This document shows positions 41,362-49,298 of a DNA stretch of 49,298 bases, piece by piece. Source of the DNA: an uncultured Bacteroidales bacterium (GTDB taxonomy: Bacteria > Bacteroidota > Bacteroidia > Bacteroidales > UBA932); contig URCV01000006.1 of assembly GCA_900546445.1 (NCBI GenBank), positions 1 to 49,298 on the forward strand, given 5' to 3'. The position numbers were made by a program, and so were the translations under genes. The notes below the pieces were generated by a model. The model ran no database searches and was not told the origin of the DNA. It was given only the letters and a program-made list of their open reading frames with translations. The number at the start of each line of letters is the position of its first letter. Position 1 is the first letter of the stretch.

Positions 41362-44300
41362 CTATTTCACTTCATATTTGACCGGAATGCATTTTCCGCT
41401 TTTCAGCGTCTTCTGATTCAGCTTCATAGTTCTGCCGGAAGTAGTTTCTGAAGATGCCTTTTTCTTAAAGGTGTATGGGCCCATTATATATGGAGCGTAG
41501 ATTTTGTCCCCATCCTTTATGACATACTCATCTTTTACGACTTCAGGAGCGATGAATATCTTCGACCAGCCAGGACCGCCCATAGACAGGCAGAAGTCGA
41601 AGCCATAGCAAAGCACGTCGTAACCCTGCTCGGCATAATACTTAGACTTCACTCCCTTCATCTGGAAACCATCTGCAGAGTATTCGGCCTCGCCTACACG
41701 CTCACCATCAGCCATATATACGCCATAGCTACCATCGTCAAAACGGGTGAATGAGTTCAGGACGACATTATAACTGATGCCATCGCTATAAGGATATCCC
41801 TCATAAATCACCGAATTATGATGTGCTCCGGTCCAAGCCGTAAGTTTGTTGTCCTCGAAATACATTCTCATAGGAAGATTCTGGGCAAACTTGGTTACAC
41901 CCCAGCCATAGACGGTATACATAGAATCAACGCGGCAAGGCTCTATCTTTATGTCGAATGAAATAGGGTGTTGGTCATAATTCGTGATGGATGTCACTGA
42001 GAAATTCGATGTTACGGTCCACTCACCTATGAAATTCTCGTACTCTTGGCATCCCTTAGGGATAGATGTGGTAGCTTGCACCTTATATGCATAGCTCTGG
42101 CCGAACATATTCTTTCCTGATACGATGAGTATGTATTCCACATTTGGCACACCTGAATCGAAGCCGAGAGTAAGGCCTTGGGTAGAATTTATGGCATTAA
42201 GGTAATCGGCCTCTATCTCGATACCCTTCTTTTCACACAATTCTGAGTATGAATTGTTATACTTAGGCAAAACCTCGTCTACAACAGCCTTGGCAGAGAG
42301 ATAATAGTAGGCGCTTGCCACACTCTTTCCCTTAACATTGAAATCTATCATATAGTAACCCCTGTTCTCAGGAAGAGTGGCAGTCACTTCGATGGTAGGT
42401 GCTTCGGTAGAGCCGTCCCAGCCACCGCCACAAGCCTGAGGAATCTTGTCGTAATAGCCTTCGAGATTTATACAATCCTTGAAACAGTTTGTATATGAAT
42501 AGCTCTTGTTAGCGAAATAAGCCTTGTAAGCATCGTCGCCACGTTTCCAAAGAGGCACGCTGACTTTCTGTCCATCTATTTCGACTTCGTTTTCAGGAAG
42601 TGTGGTAAGCGAAGTACATCCACTGAAAGCACCTATCCAAGAATACGTCATCTTGGTATCCTTAAGGAATTCCAAGCTCTCGGAGGTAAGCGACTCACAT
42701 CCCATAAAGGTATTGGTCATCTTCTCGACCTTGTCCCAATTCACGTTCTTCCATACGCTTGCAGGAATACTCTTCAATGACTTGCATCCGCTGAAAGTAC
42801 TGTTCATAATCTTGGCACGGAAGGCGTCCTTGACACTTGCAGGATAGAGATTCTCCGGAAGGGTCTCCAAAGACTCGCAATCCTTGAAGGTCTGATTGAA
42901 CAGAGACGCATCATTACTGAATTTCACATTTCCGAACGGAGGCACGGTCTTAAGGCTCTTGCATCCACTATAGAGTTGCATTATAAGAATCTCCCCCGTA
43001 AATGGCTCGAAGAGGTCCTCAGGGAGTTTCTCCAAAGACTCACAACCGGTAAAGGCATAATTGAAGTTAGTGGTCTTAGGACTCAATCCCTGCATGAAGC
43101 CGGAAGGAATTTCCTTAAGGCCCTTACATTTGTGGAACATATTGTTACAGCTGGAGATGGCGCGCAATTCTTCTCCCTTAGGAGCAGGTATGCGTCTCAA
43201 CTTTTCATTGTATTCAAATGAAAGCCCTGTGATTCCGGTATTACCCCACTGGATAACTTCCGTAATGTCGGAATAATGTCCAATCTTGGAAGAACGGCTA
43301 AGAGCTCTAAGAGTTCCGTAAACTTGAACAGGATACTCCCTGGTAACATCCTCATATATGTGGGAAGGGTTGCCCACAGTCAAAGTGTCTACTTTCGAAC
43401 CATCGCCCCAGTTTACATAGAATTCCTTTCCGGTAACCGGAAGTACAGGTAGATAGACCGTCTTGTCTTTCTCAAGCGGCTGTACCATAAGTACCATCTT
43501 ATCATCCGAATAGGTCATCTTGGCCTGATAAAGGAGAACGGTTTCCACTACCTGGCCCTCGTGTCTTAGGGTAAGGGTAGTCTGACGTGGGTATGGCAAA
43601 TCATTGGCCTCTACCTTAACCATAACTACCTCAGTGCGAGTTTCATAGGATTTGGTCTGCACCAGATGAGCCCAAGAAGGGTTCTCGTCGAGGCTGGCTT
43701 CGAAATCCACATTCGTAGTCACGCTTACCTCTGCATTTCCGCCGGCAGCTTCCACCTCCACGGAAAATGTGCTCACGTGAAGTTCACCTGCTACGAAAGT
43801 CAGAGTACGCATAATGGTCTTGTCGGCCCCATCGCCTAAAAGAAGGATAACCTTTCCCACTTCTGCGACATTAGGTGCCGTTACCACGATGTTTCCGTGG
43901 GCATCGTCCGTCCTTTCGACTTCTGCCTGCCAATTGCCTTTCGGCAAGACTTCCAGACAAGTCTTTTCATCGCCGCCAGTGATTACATAGGCAAATTTTT
44001 TCGTCTGACCGGAATAGATGAGGGCTGAAGCAACATCTACTGCGATACCGAATTCCCTATAGACGTCGAGGGTGATTACAGTGCCATCCGCGAGGGTAAC
44101 ATAGGCCAATTTGCCATCTTCGCTAAGAACCACGCTCTTGAAGAAAGCATCGCCGTCATCGCCCGTGGCCTTACCACACTCTATATAGGTAACGCCATAG
44201 TCATAAGAGACATACCACTTTCCATTCTCTATCTTCATAGAAGGGGTCACACCTCTTTCCCCTGTTACGGGAATCTTGTTTCCTTCGGAATCGAGGAGCC

Positions 44301-44640
44301 AATCCCCATTTACCATCCAGTACCACTTTCCATCAGGAGTCTGACCTACAGACACGTTAGGCGAAGCTCCATCCTTAATTACCATAGTAGTCATCTCCCC
44401 CTTTGTGTTTACGAAAGTGACCACGTGAGTGCCGTCTTCTTTATCTTCGACGCCACTTATAAAGAGTTTGCCGTCCATTAATTCTTGCAACTGGTCGAGT
44501 TGCGAGTTAAGAGAGGCGACCAGATTTTCGACCGTAGTCAGTCTCTGGTCCAAATCATCGATGCGGTCTATCAAACCGCTGTCATCGTAGCAACTCATCA
44601 CAAGACCCACAGTTGCTACCAAAGCCCAAAATTTTTTCAT
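41362..44640 (-). CDS. Large surface lipoprotein with DUF4988, BACON and BspA-like repeats
   Basis: This 1,092-residue exported protein has a lipobox LVMSC (Cys17), then a coiled coil (IDRIDDLDQRLTTVENLV, about 24-55) and beta-rich repeats with DGKWYW and ENGKWYVSYDYG, the DUF4988/PL29-N-terminal layout. A BACON-like domain follows (about 290-375, VEVEAAGGNAEVSVTTNVDF). Then come BspA-type leucine-rich repeats (about 455-740) with CKGLKEIPSGFMQG, GCESLEKLPEDLF, GCKSLKSIPASVW and GCTSLTTLPENEV. The C-terminal part is beta-rich and unrecognised. It probably binds glycans or host proteins at the surface. A leader of about 50 bases carries a promoter box. Confidence 0.85.
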   Translation of the reverse strand: MKKFWALVATVGLVMSCYDDSGLIDRIDDLDQRLTTVENLVASLNSQLDQLQELMDGKLFISGVEDKEDGTHVVTFVNTKGEMTTMVIKDGASPNVSVGQTPDGKWYWMVNGDWLLDSEGNKIPVTGERGVTPSMKIENGKWYVSYDYGVTYIECGKATGDDGDAFFKSVVLSEDGKLAYVTLADGTVITLDVYREFGIAVDVASALIYSGQTKKFAYVITGGDEKTCLEVLPKGNWQAEVERTDDAHGNIVVTAPNVAEVGKVILLLGDGADKTIMRTLTFVAGELHVSTFSVEVEAAGGNAEVSVTTNVDFEASLDENPSWAHLVQTKSYETRTEVVMVKVEANDLPYPRQTTLTLRHEGQVVETVLLYQAKMTYSDDKMVLMVQPLEKDKTVYLPVLPVTGKEFYVNWGDGSKVDTLTVGNPSHIYEDVTREYPVQVYGTLRALSRSSKIGHYSDITEVIQWGNTGITGLSFEYNEKLRRIPAPKGEELRAISSCNNMFHKCKGLKEIPSGFMQGLSPKTTNFNYAFTGCESLEKLPEDLFEPFTGEILIMQLYSGCKSLKTVPPFGNVKFSNDASLFNQTFKDCESLETLPENLYPASVKDAFRAKIMNSTFSGCKSLKSIPASVWKNVNWDKVEKMTNTFMGCESLTSESLEFLKDTKMTYSWIGAFSGCTSLTTLPENEVEIDGQKVSVPLWKRGDDAYKAYFANKSYSYTNCFKDCINLEGYYDKIPQACGGGWDGSTEAPTIEVTATLPENRGYYMIDFNVKGKSVASAYYYLSAKAVVDEVLPKYNNSYSELCEKKGIEIEADYLNAINSTQGLTLGFDSGVPNVEYILIVSGKNMFGQSYAYKVQATTSIPKGCQEYENFIGEWTVTSNFSVTSITNYDQHPISFDIKIEPCRVDSMYTVYGWGVTKFAQNLPMRMYFEDNKLTAWTGAHHNSVIYEGYPYSDGISYNVVLNSFTRFDDGSYGVYMADGERVGEAEYSADGFQMKGVKSKYYAEQGYDVLCYGFDFCLSMGGPGWSKIFIAPEVVKDEYVIKDGDKIYAPYIMGPYTFKKKASSETTSGRTMKLNQKTLKSGKCIPVKYEVK

Positions 44641-44693
44641 ATAATAAAAGGAATAAAATAGTATCTTTCTCCCGGTAATAAACTATAACCACG

Positions 44694-44701
44694 CAAATGT
44701 A
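44694..44701 (-). promoter_or_regulatory. -7 element for the BspA-like gene
   Basis: TACATTTG on the minus strand matches TAnnTTTG about 55 bases before the ATG. No TTTG at the expected distance. Confidence 0.45.
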
Positions 44702-44755
44702 AAAAAAATATTTTTTTCGTTATTCTCACTTTTTGAAATTTTTTACAAGAAAAAT

Positions 44756-44791
44756 AAAAGTGCATTACACAGCCGTATAATGCACTTTTAA
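44756..44791 (-). terminator. Terminator after the cysteine desulfidase gene
   Basis: AAAGTGCATTA and TATAATGCACTTTT arms enclose an 8-base loop; on the minus strand the stem is followed by T-rich sequence. It lies about 90 bases after the stop at 44878. Confidence 0.8.
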
Positions 44792-44877
44792 CTATTTTTT
44801 CCTCTATGTTTTTCAATGGAAATCCATCGCATCAGCTCACTTACGATTTGTAAGTAAAATTGCCATTTAGAAGTTTA

Positions 44878-46176
44878 TCATTTACATAGCATAATATCTA
44901 AAATCAGATGATTGGCGCTTTTCATTCCGCTCGCGCCTATCTTACCCAGATTCTCTATCGTCTTTACTATGTCGTCGTCGATTATGCCATCGGTTGAGCG
45001 TGCGTAGATGCCCTTCATAGCGAGGACAGACGACTGGAGCGCACAAGACACTCCGCTTGCCACCTTGAGCGCGCAGCCTTCCTTAGCCCCGTCACATATC
45101 ATTCCGGTGATACTTCCAATCATATTCTTTATGGCATAGGACATCTGTGTCACTCCGCCGCCCTTAAGCATAACTATTCCGCAGGAAGCGCCGGTCGAAG
45201 CTACCACGCACCCACATAGCGCCGACAATCGTCCCAAATATGACTTTATGTGAATAGCCACCAGATTACTTAGAGTTACGGCCCTCAGCAGCGCCTCATC
45301 GCTCGAATGCATGAACTCCGCGGCCGACACGACCGGCATAGACACCGTAATTCCCTGATTTCCACTTCCGGAGTTACTCATAGCAGGAAGCGGACACCCT
45401 GACATTCTGGCATCGGAAGCCGCAGCGGTACGCCCCATACAGGCGGTATTCAGCGTTTCTCCGAAGACCTCCTTCATAGCGCTGCACATTAAGGTCTTCC
45501 CCACTCTCAGTCCATAATCACCTCTCAATCCCTCTTCGCTAAGCGCTTTGTTAAGCCTAATCTGCTCACGGATTATCTCCAAATCCTTCAACTCGGCATT
45601 ACAGGCGAAATCGTAAATATCCTCGAGCGAGAGGAACCTCGCACTCTTCTGCTCACAGACACACTCCTCTTTTCGGACATCCAGCAAAACCTCGTCATTG
45701 ACAGACACATAAGTGATATTATCGTGCATATCCTCCACGATGGCACGAGTACGCACCCCATCCTCGAATTCACACTTGGCCTCTGCATAAAGCAATTTGC
45801 CGCACTGCGATTCCCGCACCTCCACAGCCCCACGATCCAGCAATGCCCGCGCGCGAAGAATCCAGTCGGAGTCCACGCCCTTCAAGACTTCCAGTCCGTT
45901 ATGCCAATCCCCACCCACAGCCGCAAGCGCTATCGCAATCGGAAGTCCAATTTGGCCGGTACCCGGAATACCCACGCCCATAGCGTTCTTCAAGATGCTC
46001 TCACTCACGCACACGGTAACCTTCCCGATGCGCTCGAGGCAATTTGGATAATCCGGATGGGCAGCAGCTGCGCGAGACACGCAGAGAGCCACTGCGATGG
46101 GCTCGGTGCACCCCAAAGCCGGTTTCACTTCACGATGGAGAAGTTCCAAGATATCGGAATAAGTGTCAGTGTTCAT
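44878..46176 (-). CDS. L-cysteine desulfidase family protein (CyuA/UPF0597)
   Basis: This 432-residue cytosolic protein would break cysteine into pyruvate, ammonia and sulfide by an Fe-S lyase mechanism. The family start LLHREVKPALGCTEPIAVAL has the Cys of the cluster loop; other landmarks are GMGIPGTGQIGLPI-like VGIPGTGQIGLPIA, CPLPAMSNSGSGNQGITV and ASTGASCGIVMLKGGG. The length is normal. It is a single-gene unit with its own promoter and terminator. A serine dehydratase role is a common alternative annotation. Confidence 0.88.
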   Translation of the reverse strand: MNTDTYSDILELLHREVKPALGCTEPIAVALCVSRAAAAHPDYPNCLERIGKVTVCVSESILKNAMGVGIPGTGQIGLPIAIALAAVGGDWHNGLEVLKGVDSDWILRARALLDRGAVEVRESQCGKLLYAEAKCEFEDGVRTRAIVEDMHDNITYVSVNDEVLLDVRKEECVCEQKSARFLSLEDIYDFACNAELKDLEIIREQIRLNKALSEEGLRGDYGLRVGKTLMCSAMKEVFGETLNTACMGRTAAASDARMSGCPLPAMSNSGSGNQGITVSMPVVSAAEFMHSSDEALLRAVTLSNLVAIHIKSYLGRLSALCGCVVASTGASCGIVMLKGGGVTQMSYAIKNMIGSITGMICDGAKEGCALKVASGVSCALQSSVLAMKGIYARSTDGIIDDDIVKTIENLGKIGASGMKSANHLILDIMLCK

Positions 46177-46197
46177 ATATGCAATTTATCTAACACA

Positions 46198-46228
46198 CAA
46201 AAATACACAGATTCATAGAAAGGACAAA
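46198..46228 (-). promoter_or_regulatory. Promoter of the cysteine desulfidase gene
   Basis: TTTG (46225-46228), 19 bases, then TATTTTTG (46198-46205) on the minus strand. The -33 box is also the foot of the upstream terminator hairpin, so the two signals are fused. Confidence 0.6.
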
Positions 46229-46258
46229 AGGCCGGCGAGAAAATCTGCCGACCTTTTG
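46225..46258 (-). terminator. Terminator after yebC
   Basis: CAAAAGGTCGGC and GCCGGCCTTTTG form a stem on the minus strand 20 bases after the yebC stop. Confidence 0.8.
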
Positions 46259-46278
46259 CAATTATCTTTTGCGATGGA

Positions 46279-47028
46279 TTATTCGAGTGGTTTCAAAGTG
46301 GTGTAAACGTTAGTTACATCCTCATCATCCTCGAGAAGACCCGTCAACTTGTCCAAAGTAGCCCTCTGCTCAGGAGTCACATCCTTGAGCTCGGTGGTAG
46401 GAATTCTTTCAAAACCTCCGGACACAAGTTCGAATCCGTGGTCCTCGATGTACTTCTGAATCTGACCATAAGAAGAATAATCACCATAGATTACGACTAC
46501 CTTAGTCTCGTTGTCGTCCTTATCCAATTCTATCTCCTCGAAAAGCTCCTCTACTCCACAATCGATCATATCGAGTTCAAGCTCCTCGAGATCCATTCCT
46601 TCAGTCTCCTTTATGCGGAACACGCACTTGTGGTCGAACATAAACGAAACCGAGCCGCTGGTTCCCAGAGTACCGCCGCACTTTGTGAAATAAGAGCGTA
46701 CGTTAGCCACTGTACGGGTAGTATTATCGGTAGCCGTCTCCACGAGATATGCTATGCCGAAAGGGCCATAGCCCTCGTAAACGACTTCCTTAAAGTCTCC
46801 CTGCTTGCTCTCGACAGCCTTCTTGATGGCACGCTCGATGTTCTCCTTAGGCATCTGCTCGGTACGTGCAGTAGCGATGAGGGCACGAAGACGTGGGTTA
46901 CCCGTAACGTCAGGACCTCCCTGCTTTACGGCGATGGTGATTTCTTTTCCAAGTTTAGTAAAGGTGCGGGCCATATGACCCCATCTTTTCAATTTACGTT
47001 CCTTACGAAATTCAAATGCTCTTCCCAT
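46279..47028 (-). CDS. yebC: YebC/PmpR family protein
   Basis: This 249-residue protein of the YebC/TACO1 family is seen as a DNA-binding regulator in some bacteria and as a ribosome-associated factor that eases translation of proline stretches. Landmarks: FTKLGKEITIAVKQGGPDVTGNPRLR (about 22-47), MPKENIERAIKKA, YEGYGPFG, VETATDNTTRTVANVRSYFTKCGG. It begins 1 base after the TPR gene stop and is co-transcribed with it. Confidence 0.93.
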   Translation of the reverse strand: MGRAFEFRKERKLKRWGHMARTFTKLGKEITIAVKQGGPDVTGNPRLRALIATARTEQMPKENIERAIKKAVESKQGDFKEVVYEGYGPFGIAYLVETATDNTTRTVANVRSYFTKCGGTLGTSGSVSFMFDHKCVFRIKETEGMDLEELELDMIDCGVEELFEEIELDKDDNETKVVVIYGDYSSYGQIQKYIEDHGFELVSGGFERIPTTELKDVTPEQRATLDKLTGLLEDDEDVTNVYTTLKPLE

Positions 47029-47029
47029 A

Positions 47030-47701
47030 CTATTTTCCCAACTCGTTAATGTACTTGTCGATAAGCGAACCTTCGATGCTCATCTGATACTTTTCCTTAA
47101 CTGTTTTGTATGCAGCGAGAGCCTTATCGTTCTGACCCATAGCGGCATAAGTCTGTCCAGCCTTTACGAGGTAATCGGCAGCGAAAAGGTTATCCGCCTT
47201 AGCAGCAGCCTTCTCATACATTTTGACTGCCTCTGCGTTGTTACCCAAAGCGCTGTAGCAATCTCCCTGAAGTGCAAGTGCGCGAGCTGCGAGAATCGGC
47301 TCACCGCCATTATACTTCTTCAAATAAGAGAGGGCCTCTTCCCACTGGCCAAGCTGTGCGCAGCAAGTACCTGCATACAAATAAACAGCCTTACCTGCCT
47401 TCGCGCCGTACTTGTCGCAAACCTGAGCGAATCCCATATTAGTACCGTCGCCGTTCAGGGCCAATTCATACTCACCTGACTGGAAATTAAGTTCTGCCAC
47501 ATAAGTATTCTCCTGAGCCTGAGCTACGGAAGGAGCATATACAAACTTGCTATAAGCCAATATGCCCAAGCCAATTACAACCACAGCCACCAATGCGATG
47601 ATAAGCGGCTTCTTGTTCTGGATAAAAAAATTCTCAGTAGCGGAAACTGTAGCGGCTACATTCTCCTCGCGAATTTCTTCATTTGTTTTTTTGTTTGCCA
47701 T
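47030..47701 (-). CDS. TPR membrane protein (YfgM-like)
   Basis: This 223-residue protein has a polar N-terminus (1-33), one membrane helix (PLIIALVAVVVIGLGILAYSKF, about 33-54) and then tetratricopeptide-like repeats, e.g. AKAGKAVYLYAGTCCAQLG, ARALALQGDCYSALGN and ADYLVKAGQTYAAMGQN. The topology is like YfgM/Bacteroidetes TPR proteins facing the periplasm. Role unknown; it is likely a scaffold for envelope protein complexes. It leads the two-gene unit with yebC behind a full consensus promoter. Confidence 0.85.
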   Translation of the reverse strand: MANKKTNEEIREENVAATVSATENFFIQNKKPLIIALVAVVVIGLGILAYSKFVYAPSVAQAQENTYVAELNFQSGEYELALNGDGTNMGFAQVCDKYGAKAGKAVYLYAGTCCAQLGQWEEALSYLKKYNGGEPILAARALALQGDCYSALGNNAEAVKMYEKAAAKADNLFAADYLVKAGQTYAAMGQNDKALAAYKTVKEKYQMSIEGSLIDKYINELGK

Positions 47702-47749
47702 ATTTAAAATTTTTATTTGTTTCTAAATCGTTTCAAGCAATAAAGCCCG

Positions 47750-47781
47750 CAAATTTACTCATTATTCCGCTAAATTGCAAA
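47750..47781 (-). promoter_or_regulatory. Promoter of the TPR-yebC operon
   Basis: TTTG (47778-47781), 20 bases, then TAAATTTG (47750-47757) on the minus strand. This is a full consensus match. The leader is about 45 A/T-rich bases. Confidence 0.7.
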
Positions 47782-47871
47782 ACGATTTTGACTCCACCCA
47801 TTCCTCATTCTTTTTTTTGCGCCCAAAGCTCCCAGACATCCATATCCTGACCTTCCCTGATTTTGGTTGAC

Positions 47872-48010
47872 ACTTTTAGAGCGGTTAAACTAATATGATT
47901 TACAATATCACTGACTGGGTTTACAGTCGGTGTTTTTTATCTCTAAAAGTCTTTACAGAATCACTGTTTTGATTTACAGTGCTGCAGTTTGACTGGTTGG
48001 TTTTATCAAG
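47872..48010. repeat. Structured non-coding block with TTTACA repeats
   Basis: TTTACA occurs at 47899, 47920, 47952 and 47973, so two pairs with the same 21-base step are repeated at a 53-base period; both pairs share TTTACAnnATCACTG. The block is bracketed by perfect 10-base inverted arms (ACTTTTAGAG at 47872-47881, CTCTAAAAGT at 47941-47950). Small hairpins follow (GACTG/CAGTC, CACTG/CAGTG, TGCTG/CAGCA near 48012-48029). No gene is seen in 47782-48183. Confidence 0.65.
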
Positions 48011-48065
48011 GTGCTGAGATATCGCAGCATCTGGATACTTTGACAAAAACACCGAAAAAACTTTA

Positions 48066-48220
48066 CAACCCGAAAAACACCTTTGGCCAGCACCCTCATT
48101 ACAGGGCAGTCTAGGGCATTGTCGACCAAAAGGTGTACGAAATGTCAGTACACCTTTGAGGCCACCACCTATTGTAGGGCCTTCTACCTGGTCTTGTCGT
48201 CAAAGGTGTTTTTCGGGTTG
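48066..48220. repeat. Nested palindromes (two tandem REP-like units) at the transposase 3' end
   Basis: Outer arms CAACCCGAAAAACACCTTTG (48066-48085) and its exact reverse complement (48201-48220) enclose inner arms AAAGGTGTAC (48129-48138) and GTACACCTTT (48148-48157). Read another way, 48078-48136 and 48150-48209 are diverged direct copies, each running from ACACCTTTG to AAAGGTGT, 72 bases apart. The second holds a small hairpin GTAGG/TCTAC. The right outer arm lies inside the last codons of the transposase gene. Confidence 0.85.
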
Positions 48221-49020
48221 GCCGATATCGCAACTAAAAGATTTGCCATCTTCTCCGAACATCGATATTTGGATTTCAACGCACGTGCCAATGCCATTCT
48301 TTGTAACAAATCCAAACGCTTGACATTTTCTGTTCCGAACATCTCTTTACATAGTTCCTTTTTATGCACTCTCATCTCCGATAACGAGATACTAACATTT
48401 GAAAGAGTTCCGACATTCGTTTCGACATCATCCTCCTTGTTCCTTCCGATAAAGAAGAAAAAGGCCTTAGGAGTTCCATATATTCTCTCCACAAGTGGCA
48501 CAGTCACATATTCATATGGGCTAGTGATTCCTTCCCACTCAAGTAGATGTATTTTTTCACGTCGAAAATATAGCGCTGCGCTTCCCCACGGATAATCATA
48601 TAACAAATACGGCATCCTGGCTACACAAGGATTTCTCAAGACATATGCTATCACCGTTTTCAAATAATTATAATCCTCTACTGCTTGATATTCCGTCAGA
48701 CAGTTACGCAGACCCTTCATTATGTCATTATTGTATGACAAATACATAGAATGCATTTTAATATATTTGTGCATAAATCTTTGGCACTCCGACAAGTCGC
48801 CGTAAAGGATGAAATGTATATGAGTATCCATAAGCACGAAAGCCAGAATCAAAACTTCGAATTCTGCGGAGAGTCTTGATGTCAATTCCATACCTGCTCT
48901 AAAACTGTCGTCATCAGGGAAAAAGAATTCTACACTTTTCCCATCAGTATAAAAATTTGAAATATGTCCGTTAGAAAAAGCGAGATTAGCTTCTTTAATA
49001 AGATTTTCTTTGTCTATCAT
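48184..49020 (-). CDS. RAYT-like Y1 (HUH) transposase
   Basis: This 278-residue protein resembles REP-associated tyrosine transposases of the IS200/IS605 superfamily. The HUH motif is DTHIHFILYG (His67, His69). A later YLKTVIAYVLRNPCVARM segment carries the catalytic Tyr candidate (Tyr126), in the position of the RAYT 'Y-I-x-x-N-P-V' motif. The last ~60 residues are helical and may bind DNA. ATG 49020 is preferred to 49071: a promoter ends between them. No TnpB or second IS gene is present. Its 3' end overlaps nested palindromes, as expected for a gene and its cognate repeat. Confidence 0.82.
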   Translation of the reverse strand: MIDKENLIKEANLAFSNGHISNFYTDGKSVEFFFPDDDSFRAGMELTSRLSAEFEVLILAFVLMDTHIHFILYGDLSECQRFMHKYIKMHSMYLSYNNDIMKGLRNCLTEYQAVEDYNYLKTVIAYVLRNPCVARMPYLLYDYPWGSAALYFRREKIHLLEWEGITSPYEYVTVPLVERIYGTPKAFFFFIGRNKEDDVETNVGTLSNVSISLSEMRVHKKELCKEMFGTENVKRLDLLQRMALARALKSKYRCSEKMANLLVAISANPKNTFDDKTR

Positions 49021-49040
49021 AGTCACTAGTTTATTTGTTA

Positions 49041-49072
49041 CGAAGTTAAAACTTTTTCTCAAATTCATCAAA
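49041..49072 (-). promoter_or_regulatory. Promoter of the RAYT-like gene
   Basis: TTTG (49069-49072), 20 bases, then TAACTTCG (49041-49048, one mismatch) on the minus strand. It overlaps the longer possible start at 49071, supporting translation from 49020. Confidence 0.5.
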
Positions 49073-49100
49073 CCCCAAAACTACGTAATTTCCCTAAAAA

Positions 49101-49298
49101 GCTTTAAAAATTACCAGCTAAAGATCTGCGCTGGTTTTTCGAGGATAGATTCCTTTCAGAAAAAGGAGTGTACTGGACACATTAAGATTATCAAGTTATT
49201 TTGAAGAATTACTTGGTAAGCTTTAAAAAAATAGCAGCTAAAGATCTGCGCTGGTTTTTCGAGGATAGATTTCTTTCAGAAAAAGGAGTGTGCTGGAC
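49101..49298. repeat. 120-base-period direct repeat at the window end
   Basis: A 78-base unit (49101-49178) recurs at 49220-49298 with about six differences. It starts GCTTTAAAAA, contains CAGCTAAAGATCTGCGCTGG, which can fold as a CCAGC/GCTGG stem, and ends GTGTRCTGGAC. The 41 bases between the units are A/T rich and unrelated. The window stops at the exact end of the second copy, so more copies may follow. Confidence 0.85.

Noticed and set aside
47782..48183. Retron-type msr-msd RNA
   Set aside because: The nested hairpins look suggestive, but there is no reverse transcriptase; the neighbouring protein has an HUH/Y1 transposase motif instead.
49101..49298. CRISPR or ribosomal RNA fragment at the right end
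   Set aside because: The unit is 78 bases and the pair is not strictly identical; no rRNA core motif or second spacer is visible.

Overview
The window looks like one contig from an uncultured, probably gut-dwelling member of the Bacteroidales (Bacteroidota). The evidence is the Bacteroidetes-type V-ATPase operon (E-DUF2764-A-B-D-I-K), DUF4954, DUF4301, DUF4377 and BACON/BspA-like lipoproteins, lipoboxes ending in SC, and many promoters of the Bacteroidetes type (TTTG, a 19-20 base spacer, then TAnnTTTG) instead of -35/-10 boxes. Both ends fall in mobile or repetitive DNA: the C-terminus of a transposase on the left, and a 120-base-period repeat next to a RAYT-like transposase on the right. 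This suggests that assembly stopped at repeats.

1-10.9 kb, minus strand: a probable Na+-translocating methylmalonyl-CoA decarboxylase (mmdA-mmdD-mmdC-mmdB) is followed directly by a seven-gene V-type ATPase operon. Its rotor subunit keeps the residues that bind Na+ in the Enterococcus hirae enzyme, so decarboxylation-driven Na+ export and a Na+ ATPase may form one circuit. 10.9-15.1 kb: repeat-rich non-coding DNA, a small XRE regulator, a DUF4954 beta-helix protein, a DUF4160/DUF2442-HTH pair whose first gene has an in-frame stop, and two tRNA-Lys genes (CTT and TTT) behind one promoter. 15.1-24.4 kb: a tightly coupled seven-gene operon with a GlmM-type phosphohexomutase, a divergent DUF1343 (NamZ-like) protein, glpA, a very short glpB, glpC, a GlpT-type transporter and a GH26-like lipoprotein.

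24.4-37.0 kb: a PAP2 protein, a repeat-containing lipoprotein, yicC, an HsdR-N nuclease-fold protein with cca and ansA, then a plus-strand run of xer-type recombinase, recF, DUF721, a PdxB-like protein lacking its catalytic Arg, DUF4301 and an FAD oxidoreductase lipoprotein. 37.0-38.5 kb: a DUF234-type ATPase gene with its own promoter lies between two 59-base direct repeats that duplicate the 3' end of the FAD oxidoreductase gene. It looks like a single-gene mobile cassette.

38.5-47.7 kb: a DUF4377 lipoprotein, a small membrane protein with a split ThrE-type exporter, a large DUF4988/BACON/BspA-like surface lipoprotein, a CyuA-like cysteine desulfidase, a YebC protein and a TPR membrane protein. 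47.8-49.3 kb: a dense block of nested palindromes and short repeats runs into the 3' end of a RAYT-like Y1 transposase gene, which could be a REPtron-like unit.

Several intergenic regions carry families of imperfect palindromic repeats, including CCGGATG hairpins with about 51-base spacing and CACTTTGGCA inverted repeats. Their origin is not explained by any gene seen here.
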